Shown: piece after piece, positions 53,051-61,719 of the stretch
Position numbering within the stretch: the stretch's first letter is position 1
Layout: each line of letters starts with the position of its first letter
From: Alphaproteobacteria bacterium
GTDB lineage: Bacteria; Pseudomonadota; Alphaproteobacteria; M2410
Assembly (NCBI GenBank): GCA_006226415.1
Contig: SBGZ01000085.1
Coordinates: 1-64,000 of the forward strand
Direction: 5' to 3'
DNA: 64,000 nt
Made by a program: the position numbers and the translations under genes
The notes under the pieces: model-generated
What the model saw: the letters and a program-made list of their open reading frames with translations, nothing else
The model's database searches: none
Told to the model about the DNA's origin: nothing

Positions 53051-54100
53051 TTAGGGGCCCTTCACCTCATCTGAGCCTTGGGGCAGCTCGAACAGCATAC
53101 CATCACGGGCCAAGACCACACCATTTGTGCGGATATTTTTAACGCCGCGCAGATAAATCCGCTCCATCACAGGGTTCGCGATGGGCGGGACAATATGGCT
53201 GAGGACAAGAAGCTTAACCCCCATGCCATTGGCCATCTCAGCGGCCTCGACCGGCGAAGTGTGATAGTCCAGCGTATCCGCCAACATATCGGACAGCCGT
53301 TCATTGCCATTGACGCGAAGTTGGTCTGCAATCTTTTGCACCAGCTCCCGCGACAAGGCCTCATGCACCAACACATCGGCGCCCGCGCCTATCTGCATCA
53401 GGTGGTCGCTTGGCACCGTGTCACCGCTCACCACCACTGAGCGCCCGGCAAAATCAAACCGATATCCATAGGCAGGTCGGATCGGGTCATGATTGACTTC
53501 AATGGGCGTCACCAAAACACTGCCGAGCTCAAAAGAAGCCTCATCAATTTCCTGCGCCGCCATTTGCAGCGATCCCGGCGCCATATGATCCGCCCCGTGA
53601 TGGGCAATCCGGTAACCTTCATCAAGGTGGTAGGCGAGCGCAAAGCCGGTCGCCACATCCTCAACCCCTTTTGGCCCATAGACCGGAAGAGGCCCCTTGC
53701 GCCCCGCCGCCCAGGACTGCATGGCTATTTCGCCAAGATCGCCAATATGGTCCGAGTGATAATGGGTAAAAAGCACGCCTTTAAGGCGTGACAGATCAAG
53801 ACCGGAGGACTGCAAGACCTTCGCCGAACCGGGCCCAATATCGACAAGGTAAAGATCACCGCCCGCGATGATCGCTGTGCAGGCACTGGCCCTGGCCGGA
53901 TCAGGCATCGGCGAACCCGCCCCGCAAATAAAGACGTACAAGGACCCCTCATTGATCGGGACAGCAAGGCTTGCCATCCGCGCCGCGAGCCCTCGCTCAA
54001 ATAGCTTGTCCTGAAGCCCTGCCGATGTGCGCAGAGCAACAAGACCGCCGACAGCAATCACCACAACCAATCCAACAAATCCAAGGATGATCTTTCGCAT
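53051..54100 (-). CDS. membrane-anchored MBL-fold metallohydrolase (RNase Z / AtsA-arylsulfatase-like)
   Basis: N-terminal TM, LFTHYHSDHIGD zinc motif, VVSGDTVPSDHL, LSHIVPP. Confidence 0.9.
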   Translation of the reverse strand: MRKIILGFVGLVVVIAVGGLVALRTSAGLQDKLFERGLAARMASLAVPINEGSLYVFICGAGSPMPDPARASACTAIIAGGDLYLVDIGPGSAKVLQSSGLDLSRLKGVLFTHYHSDHIGDLGEIAMQSWAAGRKGPLPVYGPKGVEDVATGFALAYHLDEGYRIAHHGADHMAPGSLQMAAQEIDEASFELGSVLVTPIEVNHDPIRPAYGYRFDFAGRSVVVSGDTVPSDHLMQIGAGADVLVHEALSRELVQKIADQLRVNGNERLSDMLADTLDYHTSPVEAAEMANGMGVKLLVLSHIVPPIANPVMERIYLRGVKNIRTNGVVLARDGMLFELPQGSDEVKGP

Positions 54101-54109
54101 GGCCCTCTC

Positions 54110-55270
54110 CTAACTGAAATATTCCGCGCCCTTGTCCCGCACCATCTTGTGCTTGAGACCCCGCTCAAAAAGGCCGCGGGCGCCGACTTTTTCAAGCAGC
54201 GCGGCGACATCTGCTTTCTGCGCGACAGCGAGCTCCTGATAATAGAACATGGAGCGCTGCAGCATGTAATAGGAAAAATGGCGAATGGCTTGATGGACCT
54301 GCACGCCGCGATAGGGCACCACATGGCGCCCAAGCCCGTTCTTACCCTCCGGCAGGACAGGCGATCCAGGCCCCATGCCATCTTGCGAGGCCCGGGCGTT
54401 AACAGCGTCAACGAGCATTTCCAGTTCCGGGAAATAATCACCAACAAACAATTCGATCACTGGCAAGAGGGTATCAGGGATTTCATCATCGGCGACAAGC
54501 TCCGGCTCGAGATCCCAAAACTCGGCAAAACCGTCGTCTGACGCATTCATGCGCTCCACCCAGCGATAAACAAACGGCGCCCGCTTTTTCATCAGAGCAG
54601 ACGGATAAACATCCCGCGCTAAATGGGCATACATCGGCCCCACCATGCCGTAATCCGCCAGACAGGGCCGACCGCCAAGAAGATAGGGGTGAAACCGGAA
54701 GTGCTCGTTAAGAAGATCAAGCAAGGTTTCATAAGAAGCCTCAATTTCCGGGATAGTCTCCTCGGTAATGCCCAGCACGGGTAAATAGCCCGCCATTTTG
54801 TCCGCCACGGGCCTTGCCATTTCACTGGCCTCATCCATCGGCAGTTGCGGCAGGAAGATCCGGCCAAACTCGCGGAAGATGAAAGGGAAATTGTCGTCCG
54901 GGAAGTTCCACCGATAATGCATCGCCGGCTTCAGCATGCATTCATCCCCGAAGAGTTCAAAAAGAAGAGCTACCAGGCGCTGCTTGGGTGTTGTCGGATA
55001 GGCAGGCTTTTCCGCAAAGCGTGCCTCAAGAAAATCGATGATATCCGTCGTATCCTGCACCACCGTCCCATCCGGCGCTTCCAGAATAGGGATCTTGCCC
55101 TGCCCGGAAATCTTCACCACCTCGCGATATCGCGGATGCCCGGAAGAACGCTCCACAAAGGGAATACCTTTTTTGCGCAAATAGGACCGAGCCTTGGCAG
55201 TGTAGTAAGACGGCTCCGCGCCGTAGAGAATATAGGGTTCAGTCACGCCGCTCACTCCTAATTGGGCCAA
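54110..55270 (-). CDS. glutathione S-transferase family protein (long, 386 aa)
   Basis: N-terminal thioredoxin-like GAEPSYYTAKARSYLRKKGIPFVE...GQGKIPILEAPDGTVVQDTTDIIDFLEARF; extended C-terminal region. Confidence 0.85.
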   Translation of the reverse strand: MAQLGVSGVTEPYILYGAEPSYYTAKARSYLRKKGIPFVERSSGHPRYREVVKISGQGKIPILEAPDGTVVQDTTDIIDFLEARFAEKPAYPTTPKQRLVALLFELFGDECMLKPAMHYRWNFPDDNFPFIFREFGRIFLPQLPMDEASEMARPVADKMAGYLPVLGITEETIPEIEASYETLLDLLNEHFRFHPYLLGGRPCLADYGMVGPMYAHLARDVYPSALMKKRAPFVYRWVERMNASDDGFAEFWDLEPELVADDEIPDTLLPVIELFVGDYFPELEMLVDAVNARASQDGMGPGSPVLPEGKNGLGRHVVPYRGVQVHQAIRHFSYYMLQRSMFYYQELAVAQKADVAALLEKVGARGLFERGLKHKMVRDKGAEYFS

Positions 55271-56904
55271 TAAATATATTCATCATCTTCCGCCTCCGGC
55301 TCCGCCAAAGTCTTGTCAATCGATATGGGCATTTGAACGAAGGACTGCCACAAGGGTTCAGCTTGATCGGCATTATGTGCCTCAAGTTTCGCCCGCAAGT
55401 CGGCCACCACCTCGGGCCGCGCCTCGGCAAGATTGTTTTGCTCGGTCGGATCGACGCTCAGGTCATAAAGCCAGACTTTGCGCGGATTGTCAGAAACTTG
55501 CATCTTCCAATTGTCTGACATGACGGCTTGATAGAACCCTTCACGCCAGAAAATAGTGCGTGACTGCGGATTGCTTAGTTGCGCCCGAATATCCATGCCG
55601 TCAATGACCCGGTCGGCGGGCAATGTGCCCCCACCCGCCGCAACCGCCGTGGGCATAATGTCGAGATGGCTGACCGGCGCATCCACCACCTGCCCGCCCT
55701 CAATGGCAGCCGGCCAGGAGAGGATCATGGGCACATGAGTACCACCTTCAAACAAGGTAAGTTTCCAGCCGCGATAGGGTCTGTTGATATCCGGCAGGCC
55801 GATATACCCCGCACCGCCATTGTCGCTTGTGAAAATGATCAACGTATTGTCGGCAATCCCATTTTGCTCTAACGCATCAAGAACCTTGCCCAGGCTCCGA
55901 TCGAGGGAGCGCACCATGGCCGCATAGACCCGCAGCCGCTCGTCCTGGATGTCAGAAAGCGCGTCATAATCGGCCTTTGAGGCCTGCAACGGCGTATGCA
56001 CGCCCCAATGCGCCAGATAAAGAAAGAACGGACGGTTTTGGTTTGCGTCGATCACTTTTACCGCATTGTCCGTGAAGTAATCGGTCAGATAGCCTTCCGG
56101 CTTGAACCGGGCGCTGTTGTTGAAGGTGACGGCATATTGCATGGAGGCCCAGAGGAAACGGTCAATCGCATCAAAATCCTGTTTGGAATTGACCACATTT
56201 GGATCATTCTCCGGCAGGTAAAGCCCACTGGCCATGAGCAGGCTCTCATCAAACCCTTGCGCGGTCGGGCGGAAGCTTTCCGACCGGCCCAAATGCCACT
56301 TGCCAATATGGGCCGTGTAATAACCCTGAGCTTTGAGAAGTTCGGCCACTGTGACTTCGGACCCCACCATGCCCATATCCTCAAAATGAGGCATCTGGTC
56401 CATGATCTCATAATCAAAAATGTTCTTGCGCAGTCTTCCATCAACTGAGTTGAGCAGAGACCCAATTTTTCCCATCCCGCCTGGCGTGGGCGTGAACTCA
56501 AAACCAAAGCGCGTCGAATAACGCCCTGTCATGATCATCGCCCGTGACGGCGCACAGACCGCATTACCCGCATAGGCATTGTTAAAACGCACGCCCTGCG
56601 CCGCCAAACGGTCAAAGTTGGGTGTTGGCACGCGGCCACCTGCGACCCCACCGCCATAGGTCTGAATGTCATTAAACCCCAAGTCATCGGTCAGAAAGAC
56701 GATGATGTTGGGAGGCCGTTGATCGGATGGAACCGGAGCTGTTGTCGGCCCTTGCTGCCAAACCACCTCCTCTGTCGGGCCTATCGGGTTCTTGATTCGG
56801 TTCATCAACCCAACCCCTGCCACCATAAGATTGATACGGTAGACATAACCCAGTCCAGCGCCGACAAGCGCAACCGCCATCAGCCCGATGAAAATCCTGC
56901 GCAT
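55258..56904 (-). CDS. type I (formylglycine) sulfatase, N-terminal TM/signal
   Basis: NIIVFLTDDLGFND, AVCAPSRAMIMTGRYSTRFGFE (C-x-P-x-R formylglycine motif), HIGKWHLGRSE, FTSDNGGAGY. Confidence 0.94.
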   Translation of the reverse strand: MRRIFIGLMAVALVGAGLGYVYRINLMVAGVGLMNRIKNPIGPTEEVVWQQGPTTAPVPSDQRPPNIIVFLTDDLGFNDIQTYGGGVAGGRVPTPNFDRLAAQGVRFNNAYAGNAVCAPSRAMIMTGRYSTRFGFEFTPTPGGMGKIGSLLNSVDGRLRKNIFDYEIMDQMPHFEDMGMVGSEVTVAELLKAQGYYTAHIGKWHLGRSESFRPTAQGFDESLLMASGLYLPENDPNVVNSKQDFDAIDRFLWASMQYAVTFNNSARFKPEGYLTDYFTDNAVKVIDANQNRPFFLYLAHWGVHTPLQASKADYDALSDIQDERLRVYAAMVRSLDRSLGKVLDALEQNGIADNTLIIFTSDNGGAGYIGLPDINRPYRGWKLTLFEGGTHVPMILSWPAAIEGGQVVDAPVSHLDIMPTAVAAGGGTLPADRVIDGMDIRAQLSNPQSRTIFWREGFYQAVMSDNWKMQVSDNPRKVWLYDLSVDPTEQNNLAEARPEVVADLRAKLEAHNADQAEPLWQSFVQMPISIDKTLAEPEAEDDEYIYWPN

Positions 56905-56918
56905 ATCAAAGACCCTCC

Positions 56919-57530
56919 TCAGGTCGGCACACGGGGGATCACCCCGGCAATGGAAAGAAAAAGAAGCGCCAGGATAAGGCGCGGATCACCGAGATTAATT
57001 TTCGGCGTAAATGGAAAAGCCAGCGTGCGCTCCAGCGATGCAAGCTTAAAGTCATGCGGGGCCTTAAACGCAGGATCCGAAGCAATGGCCACGAGATCCC
57101 GCCGCGAGCGATAGCGCACAAGCCCCGCCGCTTTCCAATCGTCAGCACCCTCAATGCCCACCCGGTCCATGGCAGGGGATACGATGGGGCCGAAAAGCAC
57201 CGGATGGCAGGCCCGCTTTAAAAGGGCTGGCATCATATGCGCCATATAGCGCGCCATCGCTGCTTGTCCGCTGAGTGTCTCCCCGCGAACCGTCACCTCA
57301 CCATCGGCCACATCCAAAAGGTTGACCATGATGATCTGGCGGCCGTCATCTTCTTCCATGAAGCGCTGGATCATCGCAAGACGCGCGGGCGATGCGCCCC
57401 CCTCCGCAAACTTTTCCAAAACCGCTCTGATCTCGTCGGGCTTCAGGGGTCCGGCCAGATTTGTATACCAGAGGAAAAACACCCCATAGATCACAGCCAG
57501 GCCAATCCAGACCCAATAGACCATTTGCAT
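56919..57530 (-). CDS. membrane-tethered protein with DUF1330/dimeric alpha-beta barrel-like core
   Basis: TM helices at both ends (VYWVWIGLAVIYGVFFLWY; LILALLFLSIAGVIP); core IIMVNLLDVADGEVTVRGETLSGQAAMARYM...VRYRSRRDLVAIASDPAFKAPHDFKLASLERTLAFP. Confidence 0.7.
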   Translation of the reverse strand: MQMVYWVWIGLAVIYGVFFLWYTNLAGPLKPDEIRAVLEKFAEGGASPARLAMIQRFMEEDDGRQIIMVNLLDVADGEVTVRGETLSGQAAMARYMAHMMPALLKRACHPVLFGPIVSPAMDRVGIEGADDWKAAGLVRYRSRRDLVAIASDPAFKAPHDFKLASLERTLAFPFTPKINLGDPRLILALLFLSIAGVIPRVPT

Positions 57531-57551
57531 TTGATCCTCCTAAATCGGCGC

Positions 57552-58679
57552 TCACGATGCGTCAAACAACATGGCCGCCAATCTTTGCCGGTGATAAGCA
57601 CTATCGCCAAATTGCGACTGTCCCCAGATCGCGCGGCGGCGATAAAGCTGTGCGTCACAGTCATAGGTAAACCCGAAGCCGCCATGGAACTGAATGGCCC
57701 GGTCACCCGCAAAGGAAAGCGCACCCTGCGCCGCCACTTTTGCCATGCGCACGGCCATATCGCCCTGGGGTCCATCAAATTCGCCCGCCGCGTAGTAAAG
57801 GTGGCTGCGCGCACTCTCGATGGCGCAAAGCACATCGACGGTTGGGTGCTTAAGGGCCTGATAGGAACCGATCAGCCGGTCGAACTGCTTGCGCGTGTTG
57901 AGATATTCAACAATGTAATCAAGCGCCGCCTGAGCCGCGCCGCACATATCAGCGGCCAAAAGAAGACAGCCCACCTTGCCGATATGTTTCAAAGCTTCGT
58001 GGGTGCGGGCCGGGTCCAGAAGCTGACTTGCCGGCACCGTAATGCCATCAAGGGACAGCCCATAAGTGCGCCGGGTTTCATCAATGGAAACCTCACGGCG
58101 AAGCGCGCCATCGGGGATCTGCCCCTTCTCCACCAGAACAAGCGCCGGGGCGCCTTCAAGAAGAAGGGAGACAATGAGCACCTCTGCCCCCGCCCCATTG
58201 ACCACGGCGCATTTGCTCCCCGACAAGCGCAGACTGTCACCATCGCGGGTAGCGACTGCGTCAGGCGCGCCAAGGTTCCATTCTCCGCTTGGCTCATAAA
58301 AGGCGCAGGCGCCAAGAGTGCCACTCGCCAGCTTTGGCAGCCATTCTTGCTTTTGCGCTTCCGTGCCACCGGCCAGCAAGGCTTGTCCCGTCAAGGTGAC
58401 CGCATAAAAGGGCGTCGCCATCAAATGCCGCCCCATGGGCTCGGCGAGGGTCACAACTTCCGCAAGCGAAAGACCGATCCCCCCGTATTCTTCTGGCAGG
58501 GCCACACCGAGCCAGCCCAGATCCACCATCTCTTGCCAAATATCCCCATCGTACCCGAGGTCGTCCTCAATCAAGGCACGCACGGTTTTGATGGGCGATT
58601 TATCCCGGGCAAAATTGATCGCGACTTCAAGAAGCTGCTCTTGCTCTTCGCTAAAAGAGATCGTGACTTTTTCGCTCAT
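57552..58679 (-). CDS. acyl-CoA dehydrogenase family protein (subunit 1 of putative pair)
   Basis: PEEYGGIGLSLAEVV, C-terminal AIQFHGGFGFTYDCDAQLYRRRAIWGQSQFGDSAYHRQRLAAML. Confidence 0.93.
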   Translation of the reverse strand: MSEKVTISFSEEQEQLLEVAINFARDKSPIKTVRALIEDDLGYDGDIWQEMVDLGWLGVALPEEYGGIGLSLAEVVTLAEPMGRHLMATPFYAVTLTGQALLAGGTEAQKQEWLPKLASGTLGACAFYEPSGEWNLGAPDAVATRDGDSLRLSGSKCAVVNGAGAEVLIVSLLLEGAPALVLVEKGQIPDGALRREVSIDETRRTYGLSLDGITVPASQLLDPARTHEALKHIGKVGCLLLAADMCGAAQAALDYIVEYLNTRKQFDRLIGSYQALKHPTVDVLCAIESARSHLYYAAGEFDGPQGDMAVRMAKVAAQGALSFAGDRAIQFHGGFGFTYDCDAQLYRRRAIWGQSQFGDSAYHRQRLAAMLFDAS

Positions 58680-58691
58680 GTCCCGCCCTCC

Positions 58692-59897
58692 TTAGCTCTT
58701 GGGCAGGCCAAGGACCCGCTCGCCAATGATGTTTTGTTGGATCTGACTGGTGCCCCCGCCAATGGTTGCCGAGAAGGCATTAAAATAAGCCCGGTGCCAA
58801 AGCCCTTTATCAACCGCGCCCGGGTCCCCCACATAAAAGGCGCCATTGGTGCCTTGAAGCGAGAGGGCATATTCATTCATTTCCCGGGTCAGCTCGGTAA
58901 TCAAATATTTGCCCGAAATCGAAATCGCATGCGGGCGGTCCTGGGTCAGCGCCTTATGCGCCGAGCGGGCTGAATTTAGTCGCACGGATCTCTCGCGCAT
59001 GACAAATTTCACCAGCTGATCGCGCACCAGCGGGTCTTCGATGGCGGGTTTGCCGCCACGCTTAGAACGCCGTGCCAAGTCAATCAGATGAGAGGATTCA
59101 CGTTGCATCTGCGCGTGACCGCCGGCCTGACCGCCCGAGGCCCCACGCTCAAACATCAAAGTCGCCATGGCAACTTTCCAGCCATTGCCTTCGCCGCCAA
59201 TCAGGGTTGAGGCGGGAATGCGCGCGTCCGTAAAGAAAGTTTGGTTGAAACCATATTCACCGGTCATTTTTTTGATCGGGACGACATCAATACCCGGCAC
59301 ATCCATGGGCGCCAAAAAGAAAGAGAGGCCTTCATATTTGCTGTTGGCTTCAGGGTTGGAGCGCGCCAGCAAAATCATATGCTTGGCGTGGCGTCCCAGA
59401 CTGGTCCAGATCTTTGACCCGTTAAGAACAAACTCATCCCCATCACGCTCGGCCTTGAGCTGCGCATTGCCAAGGTCCGATCCATGATCCGGCTCAGAAA
59501 AGCCCTGACACCAGATTTCTTCCGCCGAGAGGATGTTTGGAATGTAGCGCTTCTTTTGTTCCTCCGACCCCATCATCAAAATAAGCGGGCCCGCCCAATT
59601 AAGGCCAATGGTGTTGACCATGAAGGGCACTTGTTGGCGCACCATCTCGCGGGTTACCACATTTTGCCAGGCCTGATCCATGCCGCGCCCGCCATAGGCC
59701 TCCGGCCAGGCCATGCCGAGATAACCCGCCTCATAGACTTTGTTTTGCCAATCTCTCAGGAAATAGAACTGCTCATCGGTCCCCACTTCCATAAAACTTT
59801 GCGGCAGAAGGAAATCAGGTTCCGGCGGTCGGTTCTCTTCAAACCAGGCCTTGACCTCACCGCGAAACGCTTCAAGTTCTTTTTCTGTAGGAGCCAT
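58692..59897 (-). CDS. acyl-CoA dehydrogenase family protein (subunit 2 of putative pair)
   Basis: MAWPEAYGGRGMDQAWQNVVTREM, WCQGFSEPDHGSDLGNAQLKAERDGDEFVLNGSKIWTSLGRHA, C-terminal TIGGGTSQIQQNIIGERVLGLP. Start at internal Met MAPTEKELEAF. Confidence 0.94.
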   Translation of the reverse strand: MAPTEKELEAFRGEVKAWFEENRPPEPDFLLPQSFMEVGTDEQFYFLRDWQNKVYEAGYLGMAWPEAYGGRGMDQAWQNVVTREMVRQQVPFMVNTIGLNWAGPLILMMGSEEQKKRYIPNILSAEEIWCQGFSEPDHGSDLGNAQLKAERDGDEFVLNGSKIWTSLGRHAKHMILLARSNPEANSKYEGLSFFLAPMDVPGIDVVPIKKMTGEYGFNQTFFTDARIPASTLIGGEGNGWKVAMATLMFERGASGGQAGGHAQMQRESSHLIDLARRSKRGGKPAIEDPLVRDQLVKFVMRERSVRLNSARSAHKALTQDRPHAISISGKYLITELTREMNEYALSLQGTNGAFYVGDPGAVDKGLWHRAYFNAFSATIGGGTSQIQQNIIGERVLGLPKS

Positions 59898-59902
59898 GGA
59901 AA

Positions 59903-60517
59903 TTATACCTCCGTTGCCCGGATGAAAGCAGGCCGCGCCGAAACCCGCTCCCAATAGGCTTTGATGTTAGGTGTGAAGACTTCGTCGATGCCAAGGGATT
60001 TGGCGAGCACCAGAGCATAGGCGACCGAAATATCGGCAATCGTAAAACGACCGGCCGCCAGATAATCCCTGTCCCCAAGAGCCGTCTCAACAGAGCGCAT
60101 GCGCGCCAAAAACCATTTGCGATAATCCTCAACCACCTGCGGCAGACGCCGCTCTTCCGGTTCCAGCACCGTGTAGCGCAAGACCAAAGTCTGCGGAAAG
60201 GTCAGCGTCGCATCAGAGCGATAAAGCCAATTGAGGTAGACCCCATAGTCCGGTTCGTCCGGGCGCACCGCTAGGTCGGTGGGCCCCTGAGTTTCCACAA
60301 GGTAGTGACAGATGCCGGTCGATTCGGTCATCTCCACATCCCCGTGTTTAAAAAAGGGAACCGTCCCAATCGGGTTCATCTCCTTGTAGCCCTCGTGCAG
60401 AAAACGCGGCGGGAACTTCATGGAAATAAGCTCATAGTCGAGCCCCAGCTCTTCCAGCGTCCAGAGTGGGCGCACCGAGCGGGACCCCTTGCAATGATAA
60501 AGGGTCATGGGTTTCAT
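59903..60517 (-). CDS. glutathione S-transferase
   Basis: MTLYHCKGSRSVRPLWTLEELGLDYELISMKFPPRFLHEGYKEMNPIGTVPFFKHGDVEMTESTGICHYLVE; start at internal Met MKPMTLYH. Confidence 0.93.
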   Translation of the reverse strand: MKPMTLYHCKGSRSVRPLWTLEELGLDYELISMKFPPRFLHEGYKEMNPIGTVPFFKHGDVEMTESTGICHYLVETQGPTDLAVRPDEPDYGVYLNWLYRSDATLTFPQTLVLRYTVLEPEERRLPQVVEDYRKWFLARMRSVETALGDRDYLAAGRFTIADISVAYALVLAKSLGIDEVFTPNIKAYWERVSARPAFIRATEV

Positions 60518-60723
60518 GGGGTCTACGTCCTCCCTTGCCGACCTCATTGATCCTTCCCCCGGGCCTTTCTTTTGCGAAGGCTTTTTGTCGCGGGAAAGCA
60601 TGGGCCCATCTCGCCATGAATCGGGAGCCTTGTCCAGCTTTGGCCCCCTCTCTGGTCGGATCGCACAAAAAAGCGGCGGACTGTCACCAATCCGCCGCCA
60701 GATCATCCTCTCATAAAGCGAGG

Positions 60724-61599
60724 TTACTTCTTTTGATTGAGAGATTTTGCATCCAGGATCATATCAAACCCTTGCATATTGGCCGGGATGACCACCACAG
60801 ATCCGCCACTGTCCGCGAAGCTGAGCAGGGCCGTGTTGATCTCGTGCTGGAGATATTCCGGGGTCAGGCTTTCATTGATGATCCGGTTGGCCTCGGCAAC
60901 ACCCTTTGAGCGTTCAATCTCAATTTGTGCGTCTTGTCGGGCAATATCTACTTCGAGCTTTTTCGCTTCGAGTTTCTTTTCGTTCTGCACCGCGAGCTGG
61001 ATCGACTGCTCAATAGAGGGGTCGGTATTCAGAGCTCGGATAATGACACGGGTAATCGTAAAGATACCAGGGTCTGATCTGTCCAACTTAGCCTGAAGAC
61101 GTTCTGCAATTGCAATCGCCAACTGGTCGCGGCTTTTGTGAAGCTCAAGGCTCTCAATCTTTGAAACCGCATCATAAGCCGCGCCGCGCGCTTCCTGATG
61201 GACCAGGCCATAGGCCGGATACCAAGCGCCATCTGAGCCGCGGGCCCTTGTGCCGGCATATTTGATTTCCGTCTCGGCAATCGCCGTTGGCATGACCTTG
61301 TAGTAAACCGTGACGTCGAGGTCCTTCAGGGACAGGTTGTCCGCCGCCTTGGGCTTAAGGTCTTCCAAAGTGAAGTTGATCTCTTTGCCGACATAGATGT
61401 CTTTGTGCGTGATAATCGGCAATTTCAAATGAATGCCTTCACCAAGTTCATTCAGCTTCACTTTGCCAAGCGTGCGCTCAACCGCAATGTGTCCCGTTTC
61501 CACAGTGTAGACACTGCTCAGAAAAAACATCGCAACGAAAACGAGGGCGATCCCTCCAAATATCCGTCCGAGAACTTTCATGGTTTGTCCTTTTATCAT
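60724..61599 (-). CDS. SPFH/prohibitin-family membrane protein
   Basis: VETGHIAVERTLGKVKLNELGEGIHLKLPIITHKDIYVGKEI..., RDQLAIAIAERLQAKLDRSDPGIFTITRVIIRALNTDPSIEQSIQLAVQNEKKLEAKKLEVDIARQDAQIEIERSKGVAEANRIINESL. True start probably at internal Met (MKVLGRIFGG). Confidence 0.9.
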   Translation of the reverse strand: MIKGQTMKVLGRIFGGIALVFVAMFFLSSVYTVETGHIAVERTLGKVKLNELGEGIHLKLPIITHKDIYVGKEINFTLEDLKPKAADNLSLKDLDVTVYYKVMPTAIAETEIKYAGTRARGSDGAWYPAYGLVHQEARGAAYDAVSKIESLELHKSRDQLAIAIAERLQAKLDRSDPGIFTITRVIIRALNTDPSIEQSIQLAVQNEKKLEAKKLEVDIARQDAQIEIERSKGVAEANRIINESLTPEYLQHEINTALLSFADSGGSVVVIPANMQGFDMILDAKSLNQKK

Positions 61600-61719
61600 A
61601 ATTCCTCCATAGGGCGACTTCTCGAAATTTTTGCACCCATAGGTTATGTATGCATCAGCCGCCGATTTTCAAGTGAAAATCGGAAAACCATTTTTATTTC
61701 AAGAATTTAGTCGAAAACT

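Noticed and set aside
57237-58973. 578-aa + strand ORF opposite the acyl-CoA dehydrogenase
   Set aside because: Antisense to clear ACAD and DUF1330-like genes; His/Arg/Pro-rich shadow translation.
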